A stretch of 64,000 nucleotides of DNA from Methanomassiliicoccus sp. (GTDB lineage: Archaea; Thermoplasmatota; Thermoplasmata; Methanomassiliicoccales; Methanomassiliicoccaceae): assembly GCA_016109435.1 (NCBI GenBank), contig JAEILR010000007.1:1-64000 (forward strand). Direction: 5' to 3'. The position numbers and the translations under genes are program-made. This document shows, piece after piece, positions 17,531 to 25,538 of this stretch (the stretch's first letter is position 1; each line of letters starts with the position of its first letter). Below the pieces are notes generated by a model that was given only the letters and a program-made list of their open reading frames with translations, had not been told where the DNA came from and made no database searches.

Positions 17531-17548
17531 CCGTCCCCACGGGGACGG
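17531..17548 (+). terminator. Hairpin after cooS
   Basis: CCGTCCCC and GGGGACGG form a perfect 8-bp stem with a 2-nt loop, 53 nt downstream of the cooS stop. A run of A (CTAAAAAG) but no long T-tract follows. It is a plausible 3' end structure. Confidence 0.4.
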
Positions 17549-17608
17549 GGACCTCACCACCGGTCGTTTCCAACTAAAAAGGCGGGTTCGGGGTGGACCT
17601 GTGGAAGC

Positions 17609-17824
17609 TCAGCCGGTGCTCTTCTTTTCCCGTTCATCGGTGGAGGGTATCCTCCTCGCCGCGCTGGACTTCCGATAGTTGCTGTAAGCTATGCATTCAG
17701 GGCACTTGGTTCCCGAGAACTGGAACTGGCAGAAGTAGCAGTGCTTGTCGCCCACGTAACTCCATCCGTTGTTTGATAGGGAACCTAGGTAGATGATAAT
17801 GAAGGTTGAGGGCCCTATTATCAA
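17609..17824 (-). CDS. Small membrane protein with C-terminal zinc ribbon
   Basis: The open frame is 80 codons from a TTG at 17851, or 71 from a TTG at 17824. I prefer the latter because GGAGGTGA sits about 10 nt before it. A hydrophobic helix (IIGPSTFIIIYLGSL) is followed by CYFCQFQFSGTKCPEC, a compact Cys4 zinc ribbon, and a Lys/Arg-rich tail. It would be a single-pass membrane protein with a cytoplasmic or external metal site. The DNA is visibly richer in A/T than its neighbours. I do not recognise a family. The reality of the gene rests on the coherent helix-plus-ribbon layout and the ribosome-binding site. Confidence 0.5.
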   Translation of the reverse strand: MIIGPSTFIIIYLGSLSNNGWSYVGDKHCYFCQFQFSGTKCPECIAYSNYRKSSAARRIPSTDEREKKSTG

Positions 17825-17944
17825 ACCTAACGTTTCACCTCCAGTTGTCAACTGGCCGTTGCATATTGAAGCCGATGCGGAGGGAAAAATGCAGGTCCAG
17901 GCGGGGAAACGGGCTCACCGCTCCCGGCCGGCGCCGGTCCTGGG

Positions 17945-18685
17945 TCAATCCCCGAGGACCATCGAGGCCACGTAGGAGTGCCAGCCGGGAACCTTCTCCA
18001 AACCCCGGGGATCGCTCATGATACGGTTCTTCATGTTCTCATGCTCGGCCGCCAGCCACATATGGCACAGGGCGATGCCGACGTTGACCCGGTTCATGCG
18101 GTCGGTGATCAGCGATCTCGCGGCGTAGGCGTGGATCATGCCCTCGCCCCCAGTGAAGAACCACGACTGGTTGTTCATCCCCGACGGAGCTATCCTCGCC
18201 GCCCCCAGGATGTCATCGTAGCCCTGGACAGTACAGATCTCCTCCAGGGGCTTGCGCTTGAACTGGGTGACGCTGGTCCGGTGGACATCCTCCGCCGCCC
18301 GCCCGAACGCCAACATGATGACGAAGTCCAGGCCGGGCACCTCCGGGACGTTCCCGGTCGGCTTGGGTCCACCCTGCCAGCAGCTCCCCAGCCCGTTGGC
18401 GGATAAGAACAGATCGGCCTGCTGGAGCAGGAACCCGGCGTTGGCGGCGTCGCCCTCCTTCTTCTCCGAATAGATCGCCAGGTAGTGGGGGGCGGTGACC
18501 TTGAACATTCCCTTGACATCATCGGGACCCAGTGTCCGGAGCTCTGTCCGGATCTCCGGGAACAGCGGGGTCATTGACGAGGTGAAACCTCTCACACGCT
18601 CCATCATCGCCGCGTCCAGTCCGTTCGTCTCGTACTTCCTTACCGACCGGCGGGAGTACATCGCCCGATACAGTTCCTCGCTCAT
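17945..18685 (-). CDS. Nitroreductase-family flavoprotein
   Basis: A 246-residue protein with the nitroreductase FMN-binding start (MYSRRSVRKYE near residue 8), GFLLQQADLFLSANGLGSCW in the middle and ARIAPSGMNNQSWFF later. That order resembles the TM_0586-type putative nitroreductases, in which the fold is internally arranged around two half-domains. Members are usually homodimeric FMN enzymes reducing quinones, nitro compounds or unknown substrates with NAD(P)H. It is transcribed opposite to cooS and has no clear operon partner. The substrate is unknown. Confidence 0.85.
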   Translation of the reverse strand: MSEELYRAMYSRRSVRKYETNGLDAAMMERVRGFTSSMTPLFPEIRTELRTLGPDDVKGMFKVTAPHYLAIYSEKKEGDAANAGFLLQQADLFLSANGLGSCWQGGPKPTGNVPEVPGLDFVIMLAFGRAAEDVHRTSVTQFKRKPLEEICTVQGYDDILGAARIAPSGMNNQSWFFTGGEGMIHAYAARSLITDRMNRVNVGIALCHMWLAAEHENMKNRIMSDPRGLEKVPGWHSYVASMVLGD

Positions 18686-18756
18686 GCTCCGTCCTCAAGG
18701 GCCCCAACGGTACAGGAACGATAAGAAGGGAACGGAAAAAAGGAGGGGATAAGGTT

Positions 18757-18909
18757 TCAGGGGATGGTGTTCTGGGGCGGGTTAGGTATGTTATAGTTTC
18801 TGGGGACCGGTTCCACGTACTGGAAGCTCATCGTCGAAGACCATGCTCCCCTGGTGGAGGAGAAGCTCGACGCCCCCGAGGAGTCGGCATCCCCCAAGTA
18901 TCCGGAGTA
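18757..18909 (-). other. In-frame open extension beyond the UAA of the DUF2135-like gene
   Basis: On the minus strand, reading on in the same frame after UAA gives 50 sense codons before a TGA at 18757-18759. They include MSFQYVEPVPRNYNIP near the end. The amino acid makeup (Tyr, Ser, Gly, Asp, Pro) resembles the gene itself. It could be a former C-terminus or chance openness. Confidence 0.35.
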
Positions 18910-19254
18910 TTAGGCGTACCCCCAGTACTCCTCCCCGGTGGCCTCGTTGCGGAACGCCAGGTACTGGATGGACAGGGGCCAGATGGTCGGCTGGTCCGCC
19001 TCGTCGTCGCTGTCGTGGTCCGCGTAGTAGTGCACCTTGATCAGGTAGGTGCCGTACAGCGGGGTGGTCTGCCCGGGGTTGCTGGGATCGGGGAGCACGC
19101 TGTCCGAGGTGGCGTAGTAGTGCTCCGGACCGTAGCCCTTGGTGTTGTCGAGGTCGAGGTAGGGGTTGATGCCAGAGCCGCCGCGGTTGCCGTAGTAGAT
19201 GTGCCTGCCCGGCGGTGCCTGCTGCGGCTGTCCTGAGTAAGGTTGTCGGTCCAA
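18910..19254 (-). CDS. Small beta-sandwich protein resembling DUF2135/YfaP, possibly truncated by UAA
   Basis: The frame begins at a TTG (19254) preceded by GAGGGTGA at suitable spacing. The N-terminus is Pro/Gln/Gly-rich, followed by a beta domain with LDLDNTKGYGPEHYY and GTYLIKVHYYADHDSD, reminiscent of DUF2135/YfaP-type repeats (LDxDDTxGxGPE...GxYxVxVHxY). It ends at a UAA (18910-18912), but the same frame stays open for 49 more codons with similar Tyr/Ser/Gly-rich composition. No signal peptide is seen. The role is unknown. It may be an intact short protein or a gene with a nonsense change. Confidence 0.5.
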   Translation of the reverse strand: MDRQPYSGQPQQAPPGRHIYYGNRGGSGINPYLDLDNTKGYGPEHYYATSDSVLPDPSNPGQTTPLYGTYLIKVHYYADHDSDDEADQPTIWPLSIQYLAFRNEATGEEYWGYA

Positions 19255-19563
19255 TCGCTCACCCTCATCGTATCGGCCGGTTCGAAGGTCGGACCATCGA
19301 GATCGTTCGAATAATATGATCCTGATTTCCTAGATATCCCGAAAGATAATAATGGTCGGACGGATCGGCTGCCCCCTCCCGGCGAACTTCCTCTCCGATG
19401 GCCAGACCCATCCCGAAATCATTTAGTAATCTCACGCCATAAGCGAGGCACTGGGTCGATAGGTACTTGACTGGACGTCGGAGGCGGGCAACTTTTAATC
19501 ACTGGGAGCGGCCCCGGCGTGCACGCGAGGACCGATCGCGGGTGACGTGTAAGAGGGGATGAG
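19255..19563. other. Intergenic region upstream of the antiporter
   Basis: I see no gene in these 309 bases. They hold a TATA-like CTTTTAATCA (about 19493-19502) that could drive the antiporter with a leader of about 40 nt. A GAGGGGATGAG Shine-Dalgarno lies just before its ATG. Confidence 0.35.
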
Positions 19564-21321
19564 ATGGAAGCCGAGACCAGGTTGCTCCTCGACATCACGT
19601 TCCTGACCGCCATCGCCGGCATCTGCTCGATCATCCTTGTCCGGCTGAAGTTCCCGGCTATCATCGGCTACCTGGTCGCCGGGATCCTGCTGGGCCCGAC
19701 CATGTTCCCGGACCTGTGGGTGGACAGCAATACCGTGTTCATGCTCTCCAGCATGGGCATCGTGCTGCTGATGTTCTACATCGGCATGGAGCTGAACCTC
19801 CGGGAGCTGAGGAGGATAGGTTCGTTCACCATCTCGGTGGTGACGATCAACATGACCGCCATGGTGGCGGTAGGCTACATCGTGGGGACCATGGTCATGG
19901 GCCTCGATCCGGTGACCGCCATCTTCCTGGGGGCCATCATCTCGGGCACGTCCACCGCGGTGGTGGTGGGAGTGATGCAGAGCCAGGGGATCATCAGCAC
20001 CAAGAACGCCAAGGTGGCCATAGGGGTGACCGTGCTGGAGGACATCGGCCAGGTGATCATCCTCACCCTGGCCGCGCCCCTGCTGGTAGGGGAGTCGCCG
20101 ACCCTGGGCTCCACCATCAACATGATCCTGGTCATCCTGGTGTTCATCGCCCTGAGCATCGTGCTGGGCGCCACCCTGATACCCAAGCTGCTGAACTGGG
20201 TGGCCAGGAGGTATTCGGGAGAGACCCTGCTCATCGTGTCGGTGGCATTATGCTTCGCCATGGCCCTGGCCTCCAGTTCCATCGGGCTGTCCATCGCCAT
20301 CGGGGCCTTCCTGATGGGAGTGATCGTGTCCCAGTCCGGCTTCGTCCCGGTCATCAAGTCCAAGGTGGAGCCGATGAAGGAGCTGTTCATGGCCGTGTTC
20401 TTCATCTCCATCGGGATGCAGATCAACCCCCAGCTGGTGCTCGCCGGGCTCCCCCTGGCGCTCATCATCGCCGTCACCTTCACCCTCACCAAGATATCGA
20501 GCGTCAGCATCGCCTCCTACGTCAACGGCCTGGACATGCGTTCAAGCTTCCAGATAGGGGTCAGCCTGGTGGCCATGGGCGAGTTCGCGTTCATCATCGC
20601 CAAGGTAGCGCTGGACGCCGGCCTGATAGACCAGGACTTCTACTCCTCGGTGTTCGGGGCGGCGATAATCACCATGGTCCTCCTGCCGGTCCTGTCACGC
20701 AACTCCGGCAAGATCTACAGCGGTCTGCTGTGGATGGTTCCCCGCGGCCTACTGGCGACCTTCACCCGGGTCGATGCCTTCAAGAAGGACGTGGGGAAGA
20801 AGTTCGAGACCTCGGCGGAGACCAGGAAGGCGGCCAAGGGCGAACTCATGCTCATCTCCATCGACCTGGTGGTGATAATCTCCATCATGCTGCTCATCAA
20901 CCTCCTCTCGGGGATGAGCGACGGAATGCGGAACCTGGCCGAGGGCTTTCATGTCCTCCCGGTACTGCTCCTGTTCCTGGCCGGACTCATACTGATCACC
21001 CCGGCGGTGTTCAACACCATGAAGGGGGTGCGGAGGATGGCCGTCATCCTGACCCAGGGAGGGCATGGGAACAAGCATGCCCGCATGTTCAAGTTGGTGA
21101 AGAACGTTGGGGACGTGTCCCTGGGGGTGATGCTGATCCTGCTGTTCGCCCCCTTCGTGGCCATGTTGGGGTCCAGCATGTACACCACCCTCCTGTTCCT
21201 GATCATGACCTGGCTGGTCATCCTGTTCCTGGTGTGGAGCACCTACAAGAGGCTGTATGACCGGGCCAGGATCAAGCTGAACCGCAACATCATGGACGTC
21301 CAGGCCGAGGAAGAGAAGTAG
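19564..21321 (+). CDS. CPA2-family cation:proton antiporter
   Basis: A 585-residue protein with about 12-13 hydrophobic helices in its first 390 residues and further helices near 435, 465, 530 and 550. Typical CPA2 (KefB/NapA-like) elements are present: FPAIIGYLVAGILLGP near residue 30, IISGTSTAVVVGVM near 120, VLEDIGQVI near 158 and FFISIGMQINP near 280. The paired acidic ED in VLEDIGQ corresponds to the ion-binding site region. It likely exchanges Na+ or K+ for protons across the cytoplasmic membrane. No C-terminal RCK/TrkA-N domain is present, but the extra C-terminal membrane segments are unusual. The gene ends in TAG and stands alone. Confidence 0.9.
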   Translation: MEAETRLLLDITFLTAIAGICSIILVRLKFPAIIGYLVAGILLGPTMFPDLWVDSNTVFMLSSMGIVLLMFYIGMELNLRELRRIGSFTISVVTINMTAMVAVGYIVGTMVMGLDPVTAIFLGAIISGTSTAVVVGVMQSQGIISTKNAKVAIGVTVLEDIGQVIILTLAAPLLVGESPTLGSTINMILVILVFIALSIVLGATLIPKLLNWVARRYSGETLLIVSVALCFAMALASSSIGLSIAIGAFLMGVIVSQSGFVPVIKSKVEPMKELFMAVFFISIGMQINPQLVLAGLPLALIIAVTFTLTKISSVSIASYVNGLDMRSSFQIGVSLVAMGEFAFIIAKVALDAGLIDQDFYSSVFGAAIITMVLLPVLSRNSGKIYSGLLWMVPRGLLATFTRVDAFKKDVGKKFETSAETRKAAKGELMLISIDLVVIISIMLLINLLSGMSDGMRNLAEGFHVLPVLLLFLAGLILITPAVFNTMKGVRRMAVILTQGGHGNKHARMFKLVKNVGDVSLGVMLILLFAPFVAMLGSSMYTTLLFLIMTWLVILFLVWSTYKRLYDRARIKLNRNIMDVQAEEEK

Positions 21322-21359
21322 GCCGGGGTTTGAAGTAGGCCCTTGCCGATTACAGCGTC

Positions 21360-21980
21360 ATGATGGAAGCCATCCTGATCGTGAGGCTGCCCGATACCTG
21401 GGTGTCCGGGTTGTGTAGCCGCACCACTGTCCAGTTCCGCCGATGCCTTCCGTACGGAACGACCGGAGGCCGCAGCCTTATCGAGATCGAGGAGGGCGAG
21501 GAGGGCCGCAGCCTTATCGAGGAGATCAGGAAGCATCCGTCCGTCGAACGGGTGGAGGTGTCCTGCGCTGAGGGCGGCCGGATCTCGGCCACGGTGCTGA
21601 ATCGGACCTGTCGGGCGAGCCAGCTGCTCGCCGCTTCCGACTGCTTCATGCTCGGGGCCACCAGCCTGGAGGACGGCAGGGTGAGGTGGAGGCTGGTGAG
21701 CGGGCGGGAAGGCTCCCTGCTATCCCTGGTCGACTCGCTGCGCGATGCCGGCTGTCAGGTGGAGGTGGAACGGGTCAGGACGGTGAGCGAGGAGAACGTG
21801 CTCACCAGGAAGCAGGAGGAGGCACTGGCGCTGGCCCTGAAGGAAGGATACTATGACGTTCCGAAGCGCATCCACCTGGCCAAGCTGGCAGAGATGCTGG
21901 GCTCCAGCCCGTCCTCGCTGGGGGAGATGCTCAAACGGGCGGAGAAGGCGGTCATAGAGGAGCACCTGGGGCCGGGCTGA
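21360..21980 (+). CDS. Bat-type helix-turn-helix transcription regulator
   Basis: A 206-residue protein. The C-terminal 50 residues (LTRKQEEALALALKEGYY then LAKLAEMLGSSPSSLGEML) are a classic HTH_10 domain as in bacterioopsin-activator-like archaeal regulators. The N-terminal 150 residues form an alpha/beta region without an obvious ligand motif and may be a degenerate sensor. It would bind DNA in the cytoplasm. It follows the antiporter by 38 nt and precedes a NifX-like gene by 62 nt, all on the same strand, so co-regulation is possible. The target is unknown. Confidence 0.85.
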   Translation: MMEAILIVRLPDTWVSGLCSRTTVQFRRCLPYGTTGGRSLIEIEEGEEGRSLIEEIRKHPSVERVEVSCAEGGRISATVLNRTCRASQLLAASDCFMLGATSLEDGRVRWRLVSGREGSLLSLVDSLRDAGCQVEVERVRTVSEENVLTRKQEEALALALKEGYYDVPKRIHLAKLAEMLGSSPSSLGEMLKRAEKAVIEEHLGPG

Positions 21981-22042
21981 CCGGACATGTCCGGACCAAA
22001 CATAATGCCGCGGAAGGGGATGGCCGCTCCCGGAGCGATACG

Positions 22043-22402
22043 ATGAGAACCGTGGCGATACCAACTACCGGGAGCAAGGGAATGGAGGACATGCTGTTCG
22101 GGCATTTCGGTAAGGCCCCCACCTTCACATTGGTGAACCTGGAGACAGGAGGCCTGACCATCATCGACAACACCAGCGACCACATGGGAGGAGAGGGGAG
22201 CCCTCCGGAGCTGATCCGGTCGGTCGGGGCGGACACCGTGGCCACCGGCCATCTGGGGGCCAAGGCCGCCGAGCGCTGCGGGGAGCTGGGCATCACCGTC
22301 CTGTGCGGGGCCAGCGGGACGGTCAGGGACGTGCTGGAACAGCTCCGGAGCGGAATGCTGTCCGCGCCCTCGCCGGCCACGATGTGCAAGCACCAGCATT
22401 GA
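22043..22402 (+). CDS. NifX/NifB-type dinitrogenase iron-molybdenum cofactor-binding family protein
   Basis: A 119-residue single-domain protein of the NifX/VnfX/NafY superfamily. Its N-terminus AIPTTGSKGMEDMLFGHFGK matches the usual start (H-F-G motif), with VGADTVATGHLGAKAAERC in the middle. In nitrogen fixers these bind iron-molybdenum clusters. Stand-alone archaeal members are common without nif genes, and their cofactor is usually unknown. The His/Cys-containing tail (MCKHQH) could bind metal. No nitrogenase genes are in view. Confidence 0.85.
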   Translation: MRTVAIPTTGSKGMEDMLFGHFGKAPTFTLVNLETGGLTIIDNTSDHMGGEGSPPELIRSVGADTVATGHLGAKAAERCGELGITVLCGASGTVRDVLEQLRSGMLSAPSPATMCKHQH

Positions 22403-22436
22403 GGTGTAACGTTCAGGCGCTCATTGGCCGCGCGCC

Positions 22437-23201
22437 TCAGGACTTGTCCTTTACCGGCGCCGGTCCCACCCGGGAGACCAGGTCCTCGGTCCACCGCAGC
22501 GCGACGTTCCCGCGCTCGGTGATGCGGTAGCGGTGCCTGCGCCGGTCCGCCTCCACGTACCCGGCGTCGATGAGGGCCCGGAGATGGAACTGGAGGTGGC
22601 CGGTGCGCAGGTCCACCGCCCTGCCCAGCTCGCTGAGGCTGTGGTCCCCCCGGCGGAGGGCGATGAGGACCCGGACGCGCAGGGCGTTGGACAGAGGCGC
22701 TATGGCCGACTCGACGTCCTCCGGGGTCACCGTCGGCTCGGCGTACATTCCCAGGACATCGACCGGGGCATCCCCGATCCGCTCCACCAGCCCCTCGTAA
22801 ACCACCAGCACCGCCTTGACCCGCCGCAGGGTCTCCGTGGCGCTCCTGGAGCAGTCATCGTCCCGGCAGCTGGAGCACTCCCCGGAGATGAGGCCCTCGA
22901 CATCGTCCAGGATGCGCTTGGCCGCCTCCAGGTCGTCCTTCATGAACCGGTCGGCGGCCTCGTCCACCGCCTGCTCCAGTTTGGTCAGGCATATCACCTT
23001 CAGATCACACTGGGACGCCGCGCTGAGGGCCGACGCTTCGCTCTGGAAGGTCCTGCGGCCCTGGTCCCCCACCGCCATCCTGATCTGGTGCAGGAACGCG
23101 TTCTTGATGTCGGCGAACCTCAGGCGGGCCATGTGATCGCCCAGCGTACCGACCTCGCTGCGGAGCGACCGTATCTCGTCCATCATCTCTTGGCTGGTCA
23201 T
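22437..23201 (-). CDS. Winged-helix (ArsR-like) regulator with N-terminal helical domain
   Basis: A 254-residue protein. The C-terminal about 75 residues (LSNALRVRVLIALRRGDHSL, then LRTGHLQFHLRALIDAGYV and a basic wing RRRHRYRIT) form an ArsR-type winged helix. The N-terminal 160 residues are helical with a four-cysteine patch (CSSCRDDDC near residue 110, plus others) that could bind metal or sense redox state. It is probably a dimeric cytoplasmic repressor or activator. The 71-nt AT-rich gap to the divergent flavoprotein gene suggests it may control itself or that gene. Confidence 0.85.
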   Translation of the reverse strand: MTSQEMMDEIRSLRSEVGTLGDHMARLRFADIKNAFLHQIRMAVGDQGRRTFQSEASALSAASQCDLKVICLTKLEQAVDEAADRFMKDDLEAAKRILDDVEGLISGECSSCRDDDCSRSATETLRRVKAVLVVYEGLVERIGDAPVDVLGMYAEPTVTPEDVESAIAPLSNALRVRVLIALRRGDHSLSELGRAVDLRTGHLQFHLRALIDAGYVEADRRRHRYRITERGNVALRWTEDLVSRVGPAPVKDKS

Positions 23202-23230
23202 GGTTGAATAGAAAAGTATTGCACAGGAAT

Positions 23231-23242
23231 ATTAAAATATTG
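23231..23242. promoter_or_regulatory. AT-rich promoter between divergent genes
   Basis: The stretch ATATTAAAATATT is nearly palindromic and lies between the start at 23201 (minus) and the proposed start at 23273 (plus). It can serve as TATA on either strand, about 30-40 nt from each start. Confidence 0.4.
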
Positions 23243-23272
23243 TGTAGACCGTCCACGTTGAACGGTGATAAT

Positions 23273-23683
23273 TTGGTAGCACTACCAGAAGATGTATTCG
23301 CCCTGATCAACGAGCAGAAGGCGGCAAAGGTGTTGGGAACGAGATCGGCCAATGGCGATGTTCACCTCATCAACGTCGGCGGCGCTGGCGCCCTCGACCC
23401 GGAGACCATATTCATCGGCGAGATCTTCATGAAGAAGACCGGTGAGAACCTCAAGCTCGCCCAGAAGGAGAAGACCAAGGCCTCCGTGCTGGTCTCCCAG
23501 GGCTTCAAGTCCTACGAGATCAAGGTATCGGTGAAGGACCACCTGACCTCCGGTCCGGTGTTCGACAAGATGGCCGGGGTGTTCAAGAGCATGAAGTTCG
23601 ACCTGAAGGGCCTGTGGCTGCTGAAGCCCGAAGAGGTATGGAACGAGAGCCCGACCTACGACGCCGGCAAGAAGATGATCTAA
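23273..23683 (+). CDS. Pyridoxamine 5'-phosphate oxidase-like FMN-binding protein
   Basis: I start at the TTG at 23273 (VALPEDVFALINEQKAAKVL), with GGTGAT just upstream. This matches where family members begin; an upstream TTG at 23204 would overlap the promoter. The 136-residue protein is a split-barrel flavin-binding protein: GTRSANGDVHLINVGGAG, then IFIGEIFMKKTGENL and KASVLVSQGFKSYEIK. Such proteins bind FMN or F420 and reduce unknown substrates. It is divergent from the winged-helix gene. The start codon is the main uncertainty. Confidence 0.75.
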   Translation: MVALPEDVFALINEQKAAKVLGTRSANGDVHLINVGGAGALDPETIFIGEIFMKKTGENLKLAQKEKTKASVLVSQGFKSYEIKVSVKDHLTSGPVFDKMAGVFKSMKFDLKGLWLLKPEEVWNESPTYDAGKKMI

Positions 23684-23727
23684 GGGCGGTACGCCCCCTT
23701 CCCTTTTTTCTGCCGGTCAGGCCTGGT

Positions 23728-24087
23728 TCAGACCAGCAGTGTCAATCCCACGACATCGTAGCTCGCCAGCTCCACCGACGGGTTGGCGACACGGGACAGC
23801 ATGTCCGCGGCCTGGTCGTGCACGCGGTCCGGCACCACCACCAGTACTCGGGCGGCAGACATGGCCGCCCGGTCGTACCGCGCCATCACGTCCGGCCGGT
23901 CCAGGCTCTCCTTCGATTCCACGAACTCCACGCACAGCGTGCGGCCTTCGGCATCGACCATGGTGATGATCCCCCACCGGGCGTCGTGGTCCCCCTCGAT
24001 GTCGTGATAGAGCACGGCCTCCGGGGTCTCCCGCTCGAGCATTCTTAGCCGCTGCTCCATGACCTGTTCGATCTCGAAACCAGGCAT
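23728..24087 (-). CDS. Conserved-looking hypothetical protein
   Basis: A 119-residue soluble protein, acidic at the N-terminus, with alternating strands and helices (RWGIITMVDAEGRTLCVEFV, then AARVLVVVPDRVHDQAADML and a final DVVGLTLLV). The pattern of a conserved VEFVESKE followed by a VLVVVPD strand loosely resembles restriction-endonuclease-like folds, but no full catalytic motif is visible. It lies between the PNPOx-like gene (convergent) and a TetR gene on the same strand. The function is unknown. Confidence 0.65.
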   Translation of the reverse strand: MPGFEIEQVMEQRLRMLERETPEAVLYHDIEGDHDARWGIITMVDAEGRTLCVEFVESKESLDRPDVMARYDRAAMSAARVLVVVPDRVHDQAADMLSRVANPSVELASYDVVGLTLLV

Positions 24088-24139
24088 GCCGCCTGCTCGG
24101 AACCGGCCGTATAAAACCGTTGTGGCCGGGTCCCCGCCT

Positions 24140-24736
24140 TCACTGGGTGGGAATGGTGGTCTTGGCGGAAGGCGACAGCATCCCCTTCACCCGGGCCACC
24201 CAGTTCTTCTTGATGGCCGGCAGCTTCTTCCCCTCCATGGTGGAGGCCATGTCCTCTATGAACGAGGTGACCATGCTCTCGTTGACCTTCTCCACGTTCT
24301 CGACCTGATCGATGATGGACAGCGCGACCATCTGGGAGAGGTAGGCCTTGATAGCGAAGTTCACGTTCCTGGAGGTCCGTCGGATGATCTCCATCAGGGT
24401 GCGGTCCTCGGTGGCCTGGAGGATGAGCTGGAGGTGGACGTCCGAGCCGTAGGGCATCAGCCCTTCCTTGATCCCCTCGAACATCTCCATGACGTGGGCC
24501 TCGAGGTCCCCGGTCAGGATCGTCCGGAAGCGGGTCTCCATCTTCTTCTGCCCGGTGCGGAAGGCGGCGATCAGCATCTCCTCCTTGGTGGGGTAAAGGG
24601 CCTTCACCTCGGCGAGGGTCGATCCGGAGGCCTTAGCGACGGCCGCCAGGGTCACCTTGGAGAAACCCTTCTGGGCGAAGAGGTCCATGGCCGTGGCCAA
24701 TATCTTCGTATCGTCCTTCTTCTTGCTTCCGGGCAT
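24140..24736 (-). CDS. TetR-family transcription regulator
   Basis: A 198-residue protein with the TetR N-terminal helix-turn-helix (KILATAMDLFAQKGFSKVTL, then VAKASGSTLAEVKALYPTKE) in residues 8-60 and an all-helical ligand/dimerisation domain after it. TetR proteins repress nearby genes until a small ligand binds. The neighbouring minus-strand DUF998-like membrane protein (24827-25420) is upstream and could be in the same transcript. The ligand is unknown. Confidence 0.9.
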   Translation of the reverse strand: MPGSKKKDDTKILATAMDLFAQKGFSKVTLAAVAKASGSTLAEVKALYPTKEEMLIAAFRTGQKKMETRFRTILTGDLEAHVMEMFEGIKEGLMPYGSDVHLQLILQATEDRTLMEIIRRTSRNVNFAIKAYLSQMVALSIIDQVENVEKVNESMVTSFIEDMASTMEGKKLPAIKKNWVARVKGMLSPSAKTTIPTQ

Positions 24737-24826
24737 GTCGCCGTCTATCGCCTGGCTGCGATATATAGATGGCTGTCAGGGGGTCCGAGCAACGAGCGTC
24801 GGCGCCGGCCGCCCACGACAGCACCA

Positions 24827-25420
24827 TCACCCCTTCTTCCCCGCGGACGGGGAGCCCATCAGGTAGCCGCCGAAGCCGGCGAGCCACAGGAGGGCCGGGT
24901 ACACGATCATGCGCTCCGAACCGCCATGGCCGATCGGCCCGTACAGGTCCATGATGCCGGCATCGCTCAGGAAGTGCACGAACAGGAAGGCCAGGCCGAT
25001 GGTGCCGGCGATGACGGAGACATACTTCATGGGGCCGTCCACCAGGCGGGAGGAGGCGATGGCCTGCCCATTGAAGAACAGGAACGCGAATAGGGCGAAC
25101 AGGCCGTGGACCCCCGAGGGGTGGTCCAGGGGAATGAGCCCGGCGCCCATGGCCCCGATGCCGGCGAGGACGAATAGGGTGAGGAGGAAGCGGCTGCGGT
25201 GCTCACGGTAGAGCACGAAACCGCCCAGGATGTTCATCGCCCCCGCCGCGGTGAGGGACACGGCGAACAGCAGCGCGGTCTCCGGAATCACTCCCAGGTC
25301 GCTGATGGCGTTGTCATGGACGACATAGTCGGGGGCGATGGCCTCGCCCACCATGAGGGCGGTCAGGAACTGAACGGAAAGGAGGAACAGGATCAGGCCG
25401 GCAAGAGAGCGGTCGTTCAT
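24827..25420 (-). CDS. DUF998-like six-helix membrane protein
   Basis: I start at the ATG at 25420 (MNDRSLAGLILFLLS). An upstream in-frame codon would add a basic, low-complexity leader. The 197-residue protein has about six transmembrane helices, with conserved polar segments between them: YVVHDNAISDLG after helix 1 and GLIPLDHPSGVHGLFALFAF in the middle. These fit the DUF998 family of unknown function. It sits in the cytoplasmic membrane. It is divergent from the gene at 25539 with 118 nt between starts. Confidence 0.8.
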   Translation of the reverse strand: MNDRSLAGLILFLLSVQFLTALMVGEAIAPDYVVHDNAISDLGVIPETALLFAVSLTAAGAMNILGGFVLYREHRSRFLLTLFVLAGIGAMGAGLIPLDHPSGVHGLFALFAFLFFNGQAIASSRLVDGPMKYVSVIAGTIGLAFLFVHFLSDAGIMDLYGPIGHGGSERMIVYPALLWLAGFGGYLMGSPSAGKKG

Positions 25421-25538
25421 CAGAAGGTGAACCGGATCGTCATTTTTGAGCGTACCGCATATCGACCGCCGTGCCATGCTGGGGGTCCGGGCGACATGTT
25501 CATTAGCCCTCCGCACCGAAGTAGGGGTGGGAAGGAGC

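Noticed and set aside
22043-22402. Evidence for nitrogen fixation from the NifX-like protein
   Set aside because: Stand-alone members of this family are common in archaea without nitrogenase, and no nif genes are in the window.
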